NCBI RefSeq assembly: GCF_027111255.2
Contig: NZ_CP114285.2
Span: forward strand, 2,418,001 to 2,482,000
Length of the DNA stretch: 64,000 nucleotides
Reading direction: 5' to 3'
Source of the DNA: Flavobacterium flavigenum
Lineage (GTDB): Bacteria > Bacteroidota > Bacteroidia > Flavobacteriales > Flavobacteriaceae
Shown here: one piece after another, positions 15,437 to 24,779 of the stretch
How the letters are laid out: each line of letters begins with the position of its first letter
How positions within the stretch are numbered: position 1 is the stretch's first letter
The notes under the pieces: model-generated
Seen by the model: the letters and a program-made list of their open reading frames with translations, nothing else
Databases searched by the model: none
What the model was told of the DNA's origin: nothing
Program-made: the position numbers and the translations under genes

Positions 15437-17401
15437 TTATTCTTGGTAATTGAAAGTTCCACTTGCATTTGCGGCATCATTCCAACCAACAGTTTGTTTC
15501 AACCATGGGTTTTGAGTTAAAACTGTTAAGCTTAAACCTTTCACATAATAATTTGGTCTCCAAAGTATGTTAAGAGGTGTTGTGTTATTATTATTATCCA
15601 TAGGGGTAACTAAATTTGTTAATACAAAATTAGCATTATAAAAATTAGCTAAAGCTGTTATCTGCGCATTAAAGTTAGCATCATCTGGATCAACAGTAAT
15701 ACTTGCTCTTGTAGCAGCTAAAGGGTCAGTCGAAGTTGCAGTATTTTTATATTGTAAAAAGTGCCCAATTCTTTGTGTACCATTAATAGGTGCTATTCCT
15801 AGTTTTTGGTTAGTGTTGTCTACTATACCATCGACATTATCATCGCTATAAAGCATCCATCGTTGAACATCCCAAAAACGTTTTCCTTCGTAAGCTAATT
15901 CTACTCTTCTTTCATACAAAACAGCACTTATAGCAGCATATTTATCTGCTAATGTACCAATACCATAATTATTAGCTGCAGGTATTCCTACACGATTTCT
16001 AATCTTTCCTAAATATGCCGTTGCATTAGCAATATCCCCTTTTGCAGCATAACATTCAGCTATATTTAATAATAATTCGGCATAACGATATTCAAAAATA
16101 TCGGTACCTGAATATTGGAAACTTGTAGCATTAGAAGCTGCTGGATTTGACATCTTACGAACATAAGCTGGACTAGACATCTGATTACCATCACTAAAGT
16201 ACTCTTTATTTGAAGCATCTAGCCAACGATATCCCCATACTGTATTAGAAGCTGACTCCTTGTAAGGCCATTTAGCTCCTGAAAAAGCAAAAGTTCTATA
16301 AAATCTCGGATCACGATCTTTAAAGAAAAGAAATGGATCATAATTAACACCTGCAACTGGCTTAGATCCGTCCTTCATAGGAAACAAATCAATCATATCT
16401 TTAGGAACAGAAATTCCTCCTGTTGCAGTTGATTGACTTTTTAAACGAATAGACTTTTCCCATGAGTTATTTATAGCAACTGTAGTATTCGTAGCCAGTA
16501 ACTGAACTGTAATTGCTTCTTTACAAAATGCATTATCAATCAAAAACATAGCTGCCCAATCTTTTGCAGAACTTCCGTACAATCCATAACCATCTGTTGT
16601 TAATTGAGTTTCTGCTGCTAAACCAGCTTTTAAAGCTGCATCCCAACGATCAGTTGAACTATCCCAATTTTTATTAAACAAAGGACTTGCATACGTTAAT
16701 AAAACACGGGACTTCTGGGCTAAAGCAGCTCCTCTAGTTACACGTCCATAGTCTGTAGTCCATCTATCTGGTAATAAACTAGCTGCTAAATCAAAATCAG
16801 CTACAATTTGTGCTACTACCTCAGATACTGAGGCTCTTGGTAATTTTATGCTTTCATCTGTAGAACTTGCATCCTGAACATTAAGCACAATCGGAACCCC
16901 ACCGTATGTTCGCATTAAATCAAAATATTGTAAGGCTCTCAAATAATACATTTGCCCTTTTGCCTGATCACGAAAAGTCTTATTTAAACTAGCACCTTTA
17001 ACATCTATATCTCTCAAAAAACCATTAATATCTCTTATTCGGCTATAAGAGTTATTTACTGTACTCGATGTTAAAGTTGTTCCATAATAAGTTGATCCAT
17101 CTGATGCATTCACAAATATTTTATTTGGATTAACCAAATCTGTAATACCACCTATTTCTTCTGTTAATTTTGATTGATCTGTAGTGTATAAACCAACTGT
17201 ATTTGCTAATGGGGATGTATAAGCTGAAAAGAAATCATAATACACATTATTAATATACCAAGTTGCACGCTCTTGACTTTCATAAAATGAGTCATCAATT
17301 TGCCCGTAATTTTTCTTTTCTTGTAAGAAATCATCACTACACGAAGCACTTATCATAAGTAATAGTGCTAAAGTTATATATAAATTAATCTTTGTTCTCA
17401 T
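15437..17401 (-). CDS. SusD/RagB-family outer-membrane glycan-binding lipoprotein
   Basis: Surface lipoprotein that captures glycans and acts as the lid of the SusC transporter, 654 residues. The N-terminus has a lipobox (MISASC, acylated Cys21). The characteristic SusD regions follow: an N-terminal SusD-like part (ATWYINNVYYDFFSAY), the tetratricopeptide-like helices around YYLRALQYFDLMRTYGG, and the C-terminal RagB motif with YRYAELLLNIAECYA and ERRVELAYEGKRFWDVQRW. It is 13 bases downstream of susC, so the pair is co-transcribed. Upstream and downstream genes fit pectin oligosaccharides as the ligand. It is the only SusD in the window. Start ATG at 17401. Confidence 0.95.
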   Translation of the reverse strand: MRTKINLYITLALLLMISASCSDDFLQEKKNYGQIDDSFYESQERATWYINNVYYDFFSAYTSPLANTVGLYTTDQSKLTEEIGGITDLVNPNKIFVNASDGSTYYGTTLTSSTVNNSYSRIRDINGFLRDIDVKGASLNKTFRDQAKGQMYYLRALQYFDLMRTYGGVPIVLNVQDASSTDESIKLPRASVSEVVAQIVADFDLAASLLPDRWTTDYGRVTRGAALAQKSRVLLTYASPLFNKNWDSSTDRWDAALKAGLAAETQLTTDGYGLYGSSAKDWAAMFLIDNAFCKEAITVQLLATNTTVAINNSWEKSIRLKSQSTATGGISVPKDMIDLFPMKDGSKPVAGVNYDPFLFFKDRDPRFYRTFAFSGAKWPYKESASNTVWGYRWLDASNKEYFSDGNQMSSPAYVRKMSNPAASNATSFQYSGTDIFEYRYAELLLNIAECYAAKGDIANATAYLGKIRNRVGIPAANNYGIGTLADKYAAISAVLYERRVELAYEGKRFWDVQRWMLYSDDNVDGIVDNTNQKLGIAPINGTQRIGHFLQYKNTATSTDPLAATRASITVDPDDANFNAQITALANFYNANFVLTNLVTPMDNNNNTTPLNILWRPNYYVKGLSLTVLTQNPWLKQTVGWNDAANASGTFNYQE

Positions 17402-17414
17402 TGTTTCTCTTAAT

Positions 17415-20400
17415 TTAGAATGTAATATTTAAGTTAAATGCCCATGTTCTAAGAGTCGGATACGCCTCGTAAGAAGTATCATACATATTTCGGTAATGAT
17501 CTGGATAAGGATTATATAAATCCCAAAGATTATTTCCTGTAACTCCAAAACTAGCACTAGAAATTTTAAGACCTGATATAATTTCTTTAGGAAGCTGGAA
17601 ACCTAAAGTTAAGTTTCTAACCACACAACGAAAAGTATTCAATTGCCAGAAATCTGATGCAGAACCAAGCATTGATGAATCATAATAAGCTAAATTTGGA
17701 TATTTACCTCCTAAATTATCATCTCCATACATGTCTGTCCAATAACTCTCATGTGCCCACATATTATGAGCTGAACTAACTCCTTGTTTTACAACATCAA
17801 TGGCTCTGTAACCTCCCCATGAAGTAGCAATCTGAGTTTTCATAAAGAAATTTTTGTAATTCATTCCTAAATTTGTTGTAAACCCATAAGTTTTATTTTT
17901 ATTTACCAATTTCGTAAAATCTTCACCAGTCATAATTCTTCCATCTGGTCCTTTTTGAACCCCGGTAGTACTATCAAAAACGCCTCCTAAATCCTGATAA
18001 GCTAACATACCTCTTCTCATCAAAGTAACGTTAGTAATACCGTTATAATTTGGTGTACCTCCAGCAGCTGTAGCTCTTTCAGTTAAGTAACCCCAATATT
18101 TTTGAATATCTTCATCAGTACGCAAAATCCCATCACCAGTCGAAGTCTGTTTCCATGTTTTGAATCCCCACTGTGGATAAATTAAAGAAGTATCTTCTCT
18201 TCTTGCGTTTGCAGATGGTAAAGTATAAGGAACGTCATAATAATCGCCTTGTTTAGCACTTGAGAAACCTAAGTTTATTCCTATATTATATTTGAAATTT
18301 TCTTTTATTTTGTCATTCCAGTTAATAGCGAACTCAGCTCCCCAATCTTCGATAGTTGCCAAATTCTCCTCAGCAAAACCACCTCCTACAGAAATTGGCA
18401 CCCCAACTGTACTTGCTGCTTGAGTTAACATCTCTTTTGATTTATCATAGTATAAATCTGTCGTAATTTGTAATCTATTTCTCAAAACAGCTAAATCAAT
18501 TCCGAGGTTATTTTTTATTGTACCATCCCAACCTACATTTCTATTTGGGGATACTCTTGTATTGATTCCACTTCCTAAATTAGTAGCAGCACCTGCACTA
18601 CCAAAAACAAAACCTTTATCAGCAATAATATCGTAATATGTTGCCCAACGCCAAGGCAAAATATTGTCTTTTCCAGTTTTACCAATAGAGTAACGTAATT
18701 TAAAATTATTTACACCTGGTAAGGCATTTTGAAACCAATCTTCTTTTGACATCACCCAACCAAACTGTACTGATGGGAAAAACCCATAATAATTTTCAGG
18801 TGCAAATTTTGTTGAAGCATCAGTGCGGAAAACAAATTGAAATAAATACCTTGATTTATAATTATAATTCAGACGTCCCAAATAAGACAATGTCCCCGAT
18901 TCTCCTCTAAGAGCAGTAGAGTTTGAAGGTGATAAAGTACCTGCTGTTAAATAAGTCCCCAAATAATCTGCAGTTGTTCCTTCATAAGCCAAACGAGTAC
19001 TAAAATATTCGGCCTCTGTTTTTTCAACAGCAACCATAGCACTAATATCATGATTATCGAAAGTTCTATCATAATTTATAAAAAAGTTAGTTTGAGTACT
19101 TTTATTAAACGAAGTATCATAATAAACTCTTGAGTTACGAACGTTAGTATCTATAGAATAATCTGAATCAGTTGCTCCACTAGCTAAGTGATTATCCTGA
19201 GTTTCGTAATTTTTAATTCTTGCCATAATGTATGGCAATTGAATTTGCTCTGTTTTATCTGTACTTTCATTTCTTGCAAAAGTTCCTTTAACAGATAAAC
19301 CTTTGATAAATGGCACCTTATAATTTAAAGACATATTTACATTATATCCAAAATCATCATTTACAGATTTCGAACCGTTATCTAACGTCGCAAAATAATT
19401 CCACCCTGCAATCGTCGTATTAGCATTTGCACTTCCTAAGTTTCTATCTGTTCTAGGAAAAGGTGACATCCAATATTCTTGACCATTAACAGTAGTCTGC
19501 CATGGAATATATCTTGGCATATGCAATAAATAGCCATAATCTTGTTGTTCTCCTCCTCCATTTGCTTTTGATCCGTAACTACTATCATTGATATTAGCAG
19601 AAGCTTTAGAAAATGATTTCTGAACATGACCTGTATTTGCAGAAACAGACGCAGAAAAATCTAAACTTTTAGATATTTTTGCAGTCATTCCTGTTCTAAA
19701 ATTCCACTTATTGTATTCTTGCTCTCCAAGATTAGCTCCCTGAGTAAAATAGTTAGCTCCGGCAAAATAAGTTGCTTTTTCATTCCCACCACTTATAGAA
19801 AGAGCATGTTTTTGTTGAGTTGCGGGTTTCCAAGCTTTATCTAACCAGTTATAATTCAAACTTTTCATTTGTTCTAACTCATCTGCTGAAAAGAGACTTG
19901 CATTATTTGTTCCTGTCCTGTTATCAGCTATCATAAATCGGTTAGCCCAAAGTCCATATTGATAAGCATCCATTGTTTTACTATGACTAATAGCATCATT
20001 CACTGCAAATTGGTTTTGGTAAGAGAATTTAGTAGCTCCAGCTTTTCCTCTTTTTGTTTTAACCACTATTGCTCCTTGAGAAGCTCTAGAACCATAAATA
20101 GCTGCAGAACCATCTTTTAACACCGTTAAGCTTTCAATTTCAGACGGATCTAATCGATTAAAAATCTCAGCTGTAGACCTCCCTGTAGTAGGATCAATCT
20201 GAACCATGTCATCAATTATAATCAAAGGCAGATCAGTACCTCCGTCTTTTGATAGTGAAAATGTTTGACGAATCTGAATCGATGCTGCATCTCCTGGACG
20301 TTGAGAACCTCCTGTTATATTGACTCCTGGCAACTGCCCTCTCAAAGCCTCAGATAGATTAGATACTGGTAAATCCTGAATTTTTTCCATATCAACAGTA

Positions 20401-20783
20401 GCAATGGCTCCGGTAATATTATTCTTTTTCTGTGTACCGTATGCTACAACAACGATGTCATCTAATACATTAGAATCTTCCTGCATTTTAGCATCCAGAT
20501 TTGTACGACCGTTTAATGGAATTTCCATTTTCTTCATTCCAATAAAAGAAAAAACTAATGTTGCACCAGGCTTTACATTAATTTCATACCTACCACTAAA
20601 ATCTGTACTTACAGAGTTTTTGGTAGATTTTTCAGTAACGTTTACCCCTGGTATTAGTAGTCCTGTAGGGTCAGTAACAGTACCAGTGATCTTAATTTGA
20701 CTGCTTCCATTTTGGGCATAAGTGATAATGCTCATCAATGCAAACAAAATAAAACTACATCTTTTGATAAGTGTTTGTTTCAT
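17415..20783 (-). CDS. SusC/RagA-family TonB-dependent outer-membrane transporter
   Basis: Outer-membrane importer of pectin oligosaccharides, 1122 residues. Signal peptide to about residue 23 (FALMSIITYAQ). A carboxypeptidase-regulatory-like domain follows (IKITGTVTDPTGLLIPGVNV, about 29-105), then the TonB box and plug (DDIVVVAYGTQKKNNITGAI, LRGQLPGVNI, PLIIIDDMVQ, LKDGSAAIYGSRASQGAI), then the 22-strand barrel ending in an aromatic-rich strand (TWAFNLNITF). No STN domain is present, so it is not wired to an anti-sigma factor; regulation is more likely by a one- or two-component activator. It starts the second minus-strand unit, with a predicted promoter near 20928 and the CAGGA repeat at 20956. 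Start ATG at 20783. Confidence 0.96.
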   Translation of the reverse strand: MKQTLIKRCSFILFALMSIITYAQNGSSQIKITGTVTDPTGLLIPGVNVTEKSTKNSVSTDFSGRYEINVKPGATLVFSFIGMKKMEIPLNGRTNLDAKMQEDSNVLDDIVVVAYGTQKKNNITGAIATVDMEKIQDLPVSNLSEALRGQLPGVNITGGSQRPGDAASIQIRQTFSLSKDGGTDLPLIIIDDMVQIDPTTGRSTAEIFNRLDPSEIESLTVLKDGSAAIYGSRASQGAIVVKTKRGKAGATKFSYQNQFAVNDAISHSKTMDAYQYGLWANRFMIADNRTGTNNASLFSADELEQMKSLNYNWLDKAWKPATQQKHALSISGGNEKATYFAGANYFTQGANLGEQEYNKWNFRTGMTAKISKSLDFSASVSANTGHVQKSFSKASANINDSSYGSKANGGGEQQDYGYLLHMPRYIPWQTTVNGQEYWMSPFPRTDRNLGSANANTTIAGWNYFATLDNGSKSVNDDFGYNVNMSLNYKVPFIKGLSVKGTFARNESTDKTEQIQLPYIMARIKNYETQDNHLASGATDSDYSIDTNVRNSRVYYDTSFNKSTQTNFFINYDRTFDNHDISAMVAVEKTEAEYFSTRLAYEGTTADYLGTYLTAGTLSPSNSTALRGESGTLSYLGRLNYNYKSRYLFQFVFRTDASTKFAPENYYGFFPSVQFGWVMSKEDWFQNALPGVNNFKLRYSIGKTGKDNILPWRWATYYDIIADKGFVFGSAGAATNLGSGINTRVSPNRNVGWDGTIKNNLGIDLAVLRNRLQITTDLYYDKSKEMLTQAASTVGVPISVGGGFAEENLATIEDWGAEFAINWNDKIKENFKYNIGINLGFSSAKQGDYYDVPYTLPSANARREDTSLIYPQWGFKTWKQTSTGDGILRTDEDIQKYWGYLTERATAAGGTPNYNGITNVTLMRRGMLAYQDLGGVFDSTTGVQKGPDGRIMTGEDFTKLVNKNKTYGFTTNLGMNYKNFFMKTQIATSWGGYRAIDVVKQGVSSAHNMWAHESYWTDMYGDDNLGGKYPNLAYYDSSMLGSASDFWQLNTFRCVVRNLTLGFQLPKEIISGLKISSASFGVTGNNLWDLYNPYPDHYRNMYDTSYEAYPTLRTWAFNLNITF

Positions 20784-20927
20784 AAATTTTTGATTTAGTT
20801 AGATTAATAGTTAGGTTAGTTTTTAGTTTTAATAATGGATTTTAACTTTAATTGACCCTACAATCTTATCGACTATTAAATAACTGTAGAAATTTTAAAC
20901 GTTAAAAACACATTTATTAACTGATTC

Positions 20928-20935
20928 CAAAAATA
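20928..20935 (-). promoter_or_regulatory. Candidate susC promoter -7 element
   Basis: Read on the minus strand this is TATTTTTG, an exact match to the Bacteroidota -7 consensus TAnnTTTG. No TTTG-like -33 element is found at the expected distance; instead the CAGGA repeat lies there, as expected for an activator-dependent promoter. Confidence 0.55.
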
Positions 20936-20955
20936 TAAGGATTGAAAACCAGAAC

Positions 20956-20972
20956 TGTCCTGTAGTATCCTG
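20956..20972 (-). promoter_or_regulatory. CAGGA direct-repeat site upstream of susC
   Basis: On the minus strand: CAGGATACTACAGGACA. Two CAGGA copies start exactly 10 bases apart. The same 17-base pattern is found before the GH78 gene at 43404 and the beta-helix gene at 59750. The promoter-proximal copy begins 23 bases from the candidate -7 element. Probable activator-binding site; the regulator is not identified. Confidence 0.7.
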
Positions 20973-21189
20973 CCCTGAAATAATCATCAAGAAAAACAGA
21001 ATAAAAAAGCTATATTATCAAAAAAATGTTAGTCAAAATATACTTACACTAAAAAAAGACTTAAATTTTAAATATAATAATACACCAACAACAATAAATA
21101 AGAAAAAACACCAAAAAATAAGGAGATTTGCTAAATTTCTTTGAAAAAAGAATAAATGGGATGAATTTATTTCCAAAAATTGAATGTAT

Positions 21190-21201
21190 GAAATCGATTT
21201 C
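21190..21201. promoter_or_regulatory. GAAATCGATTTC palindrome (LacI-operator-like)
   Basis: A perfect 12-base palindrome with a central CG, the symmetry typical of LacI-family operators (TGnAAnCGnTTnCA with one end mismatch here). The same 12 bases occur at 43389. It is about 400 bases upstream of susC, so a role is uncertain. Confidence 0.35.
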
Positions 21202-21562
21202 TTTTAAATAAAAATCTTACATAAAACAAATAAACAGTAGAATGGAAAAACCTAAAAAAAATTGAAAAAAAAATTGAAAATTATAATTAAAGAGGTAAAT
21301 TCTTATTAATACATAAAAGTGTTTGTTATTTTTATTGATGTGAAAAGTAAACTTTTTATAAAAAAATTATCTTTACTAGAAAATTATTTGCTAAATTTAA
21401 GATCAGCGTGAGTTTTTATTTTAGCCCAACGCAACAAACTGATAATGAGAGTTCGTATTTTAATATATAAGCATTTGTATAATAAAAGAAATTTTTATCC
21501 TAGACTTTATAGTGTCTTTTAGTCAAATTAAAAGTCTCAAAATCAAATAATTATAGTCTGTC

Positions 21563-22555
21563 TTATAATTCAGGACTCCATCCATTTAACACATTTTTCA
21601 AAGCATATTTTTTAATATCTGATTTTTTCAACTGATGCGACCATATTGCTCTTTTAGAAAGATCTTTAGCACCTCCACCTTTGCTTCCTAATTCAGCGTA
21701 ATAAACCGTTTTTTCCTTGTCTGGAAAATTTTTATCCCCTTTCCAGGGATTCCAGCCTTCAGGAACTATATGCGAACCTAATTCTGAATTGATAAATACC
21801 GTTTTTGCAAATGGTCTCCACGGACGCCCCAGAAAAACCTTATCAACCGTACTGTCTTTCGCAGTAAGTTTACAATCCACAAATACAAATCCGTATTTAT
21901 CTTCCTTGGTTGTGGAAGCTGCAGTAACATACGAATTGCTTAAACTTTCGATAGTGCAATTATAAAAATATGCAGTTGCAGCACCAAAAATAAAATCTGT
22001 TGTACCATTGATATAACAGTTTTCTAAATAATTACGGGTTCCGCCTTTTGCTAAATACAAAGTATCCTGATTTCCTAAAATGGAGCAGTTTTTTACAGAA
22101 ACCCTGTCACCTTCAGTGTGCAGCGCTACTGCCTGACCTACTTTTCCAGCTGTATTTTCTATAGTGAGATTTTCTACTGAACAGTCATTTCCCTGAACTA
22201 ATAAAGTATAAGAAGTATAAGTACTAAATTTTGGATCTCCCGTAACGTCAATTCCTCTGAAAGGTTTACCGGAATAATCATTATATGAAATAACGGTTTT
22301 TTCTCTGTCGGTTCCTTTTAGCGTTATATTTCTTTTAAAAGCCGGAATGACTACTTTCTCATTATAAATTCCGGACTTAATCGTAATAAAAACCCGCTTC
22401 TCGGCATGGTCTCTTACTTTGTTAATAGCTTCCTGAATAGTTTTAAAATCACCGGAACCATCCTGCGCAACAGTCAATTCAAATCGGTTATCGGTTGTTT
22501 GTGCTGATGATGTTAAAGCTATTAATGCTAAAAATAAGGTAACGATATATTTCAT
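21563..22555 (-). CDS. Pectin methylesterase, CE8 family
   Basis: Secreted beta-helix esterase that removes methyl esters from homogalacturonan, which makes it accessible to the PL1/PL9/PL10 lyases and GH28. 330 residues, signal peptide 1-19. Family motifs in order: VAQDGSGDFKTIQEAI (29-44), GQAVALH (140-146), GNQDTLY with Gln163 and Asp164 (acid/base), TTDFIFG with Asp187 (nucleophile) and LGRPWRPF with Arg244. All catalytic positions are intact, so it should be active. Length is that of a single-domain enzyme. It is the last gene of the upstream minus-strand unit, after the GH127-type gene. Start ATG at 22555. Confidence 0.95.
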   Translation of the reverse strand: MKYIVTLFLALIALTSSAQTTDNRFELTVAQDGSGDFKTIQEAINKVRDHAEKRVFITIKSGIYNEKVVIPAFKRNITLKGTDREKTVISYNDYSGKPFRGIDVTGDPKFSTYTSYTLLVQGNDCSVENLTIENTAGKVGQAVALHTEGDRVSVKNCSILGNQDTLYLAKGGTRNYLENCYINGTTDFIFGAATAYFYNCTIESLSNSYVTAASTTKEDKYGFVFVDCKLTAKDSTVDKVFLGRPWRPFAKTVFINSELGSHIVPEGWNPWKGDKNFPDKEKTVYYAELGSKGGGAKDLSKRAIWSHQLKKSDIKKYALKNVLNGWSPEL

Positions 22556-22579
22556 AATTGATGGATTTTTAAATTACAT

Positions 22580-22642
22580 AAGTCATATAAGATCCTAAGT
22601 TTAGAAATTATTTTTCTCTTGCTTAAAAACCTTATATGACTT
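22580..22642. repeat. Inverted repeat AAGTCATATAAG / CTTATATGACTT
   Basis: Perfect 12-base arms (22580-22591, 22631-22642) in the gap between the GH127-type gene and the CE8 gene. The core ATATAAGT is shared with the larger inverted repeat at 24704, so both may belong to one repeat family. Confidence 0.65.
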
Positions 22643-22663
22643 ACATGGTAAATTCAAATTATT

Positions 22664-24688
22664 TTAATGTGAAAGCCAGACAGACATTTCGCCCTTACCA
22701 TGATTTCCCCACGCAAAATACGGAATTAATTTCACAGTAAACTCTTTGCTATCTTTTGCCGAAAGCGGTTTATAAAGCTTTTTATCCCATGAAGTGTCAT
22801 TATTGATGGATGAACTGGCCGTTATACTTAACAATTGTCTGTCCTGAATTTTGATAAAATCTGTCATAAATTTAGAATTGACATCTAAAACTACTTCGTT
22901 TATACTTGTATTCGCAGGAAGCTGATTAGATTCCAGACAATAAACAATTGGGCCTCTTTTTACAGCCACCTGATTTTTCACTTCTTCTACTAATGGATTC
23001 GCCTGCATCAATTCAACCGGCATTGGGATATTCAATTCGATAATATCACCCTTTTTCCATTTTTGTGCTAATTTTTGGTAGGACCCTGAAGTTATAGCTT
23101 CGTTGCTATTTTTGCCATTGATTGAAATTGTTGTTCCCTGGCTCCATCCCGGAATTCTCAATAAAAAAGCATAAATATCTTTCGGCGCTTTTACGATTTT
23201 CAAAGTAACTTTTCCATCCCACGGATAATTTGTCTGCTGTTCAATTTCGATTTTTTCTCCTGCAAGTGTGGTTGAATTCAGATTATTACTTCCGTATAAA
23301 TTTACATACAAACCTTCTTTCGAAAAGTTGTATGCATAATTGCTCACCTCAGCAATGGTTCTAGTTACGTTTGGCGCACAGCAGTTTGATAAAGCGATAT
23401 AACCTTCCCTTTCCTTGCTCCATCTTTGCTTAAAAGGCAAATCTTTGGAAACATTTAGCGGATTGTTATAAAAGAATTTTTTTCCTTCCAAATCAATTCC
23501 GGAAAGAACACTATTGTACAATGCTAACTCTACAATATCTGCATATTTAGCATCGCCTGTAATCTGCAGCATTCTCCAGTTCCATAATACATTTCCAATA
23601 TTAGCACAGGTTTCTGTGTGAGCGGTAGCATTTGGCAATTGAAAAGGTCTTCCGTATGCCTGATGAATTTTTTGGACATCAGTGGGATTATAAGAAGTAC
23701 CATCTGGAGAAACCCCGTCATATAAAGAACCGCAGGCTCCTGTGATGTACATTTTTCTATATGTTACATCATCCCAAATTGATTCTAAATTATCCAGTAA
23801 TTTTTTCTCTCCTGTTTCAGCGTACAAATCAGCTACACCTGCGTACAGATAATTCGCTCTAACGGCGTGTCCCATAGCGGTTGTCTGCTGTCTAAACGGA
23901 ATCCTGTCCTGATTGTCATCGGTTCCATCTTCGGTAGTTCCTCTGATATCGATTAGATTATTCGCCAATTCCAGATATTTTGGATTTTTAGTCGTGCGAT
24001 ACATTTCGACAATTCCCATATAATGCGAAGGGCAAATGGCATTTCGTGCTAATTCAGGTGATGCTTTTTTATAGAAATCATATAAGAAATCGGCAACGCG
24101 TTTTGCAATGTTTAAAAAATTGGTTTTTCCGGTGGCACGGTAATGAATGCAGGCAGCTGTCATTAAATGCCCCATATTGTATTTTTCGAAACCGAGTTGT
24201 TTTTTCACTTCTTCCGGACCCAATGTTCCCCAGCGTTCATCGATCAAAACCGGAGTATGCAGGTAGCCGTCTTTTCGCTGTGCTTTCGCAAAAAGAACAA
24301 TCGCTTTATCCATTTCGACATCGAGTTTTTTATCTTTTGTAACGGCATAAGTCGCTGCCATTCCTTCAAAAATTTTATAAAAATCACCATCATGAAAAGA
24401 AGGTCCTTTAAAAGTTCCTTTGCTTTCCCCGGCTGCAATTTCAAAATTTTTGTACGCATGCGAAACCTCATCGTTGTGATACAAGTCCCACATGTACGGA
24501 AGCGTATTTTTGGTTTCTACATCAAATTGTTCTTTCCAAAAACCGTTGGTCCATTTTACATCCTGTAAACCTACACTCTGTAATTTCGAGTAAGGACTTT
24601 CTGAATTGGCAACCAGACCTTTGTTTTGGGCAATCATACAAGTGCTTACAAACAAAAGTCCCAGAGAAACATTTAATAAATTTTTCAT
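22664..24688 (-). CDS. GH127/GH146-type beta-L-arabinofuranosidase (DUF1680)
   Basis: Secreted alpha/alpha-barrel enzyme expected to release L-arabinofuranose. I take the ATG at 24688 (674 residues), because it is followed by the signal peptide LLNVSLGLLFVSTCMIAQ; the ATG at 24709 lies inside a palindrome arm. Family features: LQDVKWTNGFWKEQ near the mature start, HDGDFYKIFEGMAA, and the zinc-cysteine site as HTETCAN (Glu359, Cys361) and NCCAPN (Cys436 nucleophile, Cys437). The segment before HTETC reads IHQAYGRPFQLPN; where I recall HypBA1 having its acid/base Glu there is Gln343, so the acid may come from elsewhere or the group may differ mechanistically. A C-terminal beta-sandwich follows from about 450. 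Confidence 0.86.
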   Translation of the reverse strand: MKNLLNVSLGLLFVSTCMIAQNKGLVANSESPYSKLQSVGLQDVKWTNGFWKEQFDVETKNTLPYMWDLYHNDEVSHAYKNFEIAAGESKGTFKGPSFHDGDFYKIFEGMAATYAVTKDKKLDVEMDKAIVLFAKAQRKDGYLHTPVLIDERWGTLGPEEVKKQLGFEKYNMGHLMTAACIHYRATGKTNFLNIAKRVADFLYDFYKKASPELARNAICPSHYMGIVEMYRTTKNPKYLELANNLIDIRGTTEDGTDDNQDRIPFRQQTTAMGHAVRANYLYAGVADLYAETGEKKLLDNLESIWDDVTYRKMYITGACGSLYDGVSPDGTSYNPTDVQKIHQAYGRPFQLPNATAHTETCANIGNVLWNWRMLQITGDAKYADIVELALYNSVLSGIDLEGKKFFYNNPLNVSKDLPFKQRWSKEREGYIALSNCCAPNVTRTIAEVSNYAYNFSKEGLYVNLYGSNNLNSTTLAGEKIEIEQQTNYPWDGKVTLKIVKAPKDIYAFLLRIPGWSQGTTISINGKNSNEAITSGSYQKLAQKWKKGDIIELNIPMPVELMQANPLVEEVKNQVAVKRGPIVYCLESNQLPANTSINEVVLDVNSKFMTDFIKIQDRQLLSITASSSINNDTSWDKKLYKPLSAKDSKEFTVKLIPYFAWGNHGKGEMSVWLSH

Positions 24689-24703
24689 TTCATTATTCTT
24701 TTG

Positions 24704-24768
24704 AACCATATAAGTAATTGAAGATCATTTAAGCAAAACTTATATTTTCTTATATTACTTATATGGTT
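24704..24768. repeat. Perfect 15-base inverted repeat upstream of the GH127-type gene
   Basis: AACCATATAAGTAAT (24704-24718) is exactly inverted at 24754-24768. It lies between the PL1 stop at 24780 and the start at 24688. Probably a mobile-repeat relic or mRNA hairpin; it argues against translation starting at 24709. Confidence 0.75.
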
Positions 24769-24779
24769 TTATTTTTATT

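Larger units (their letters stand above)
20784..21562. other. Gene-free AT-rich region upstream of susC
   Basis: 779 bases with no convincing gene. The part nearest susC holds the predicted promoter and CAGGA repeat (20928-20972) and a leader of about 140 bases. A perfect GAAATCGATTTC palindrome lies at 21190. The remainder is very AT-rich with runs of A and T; no hairpin terminator after the CE8 gene was obvious to me. Confidence 0.7.

Noticed and set aside
20784..21562. Small gene or riboswitch in the susC upstream gap
   Set aside because: No open frame with coding character and no recognisable riboswitch core; only promoter signals and AT-rich sequence.
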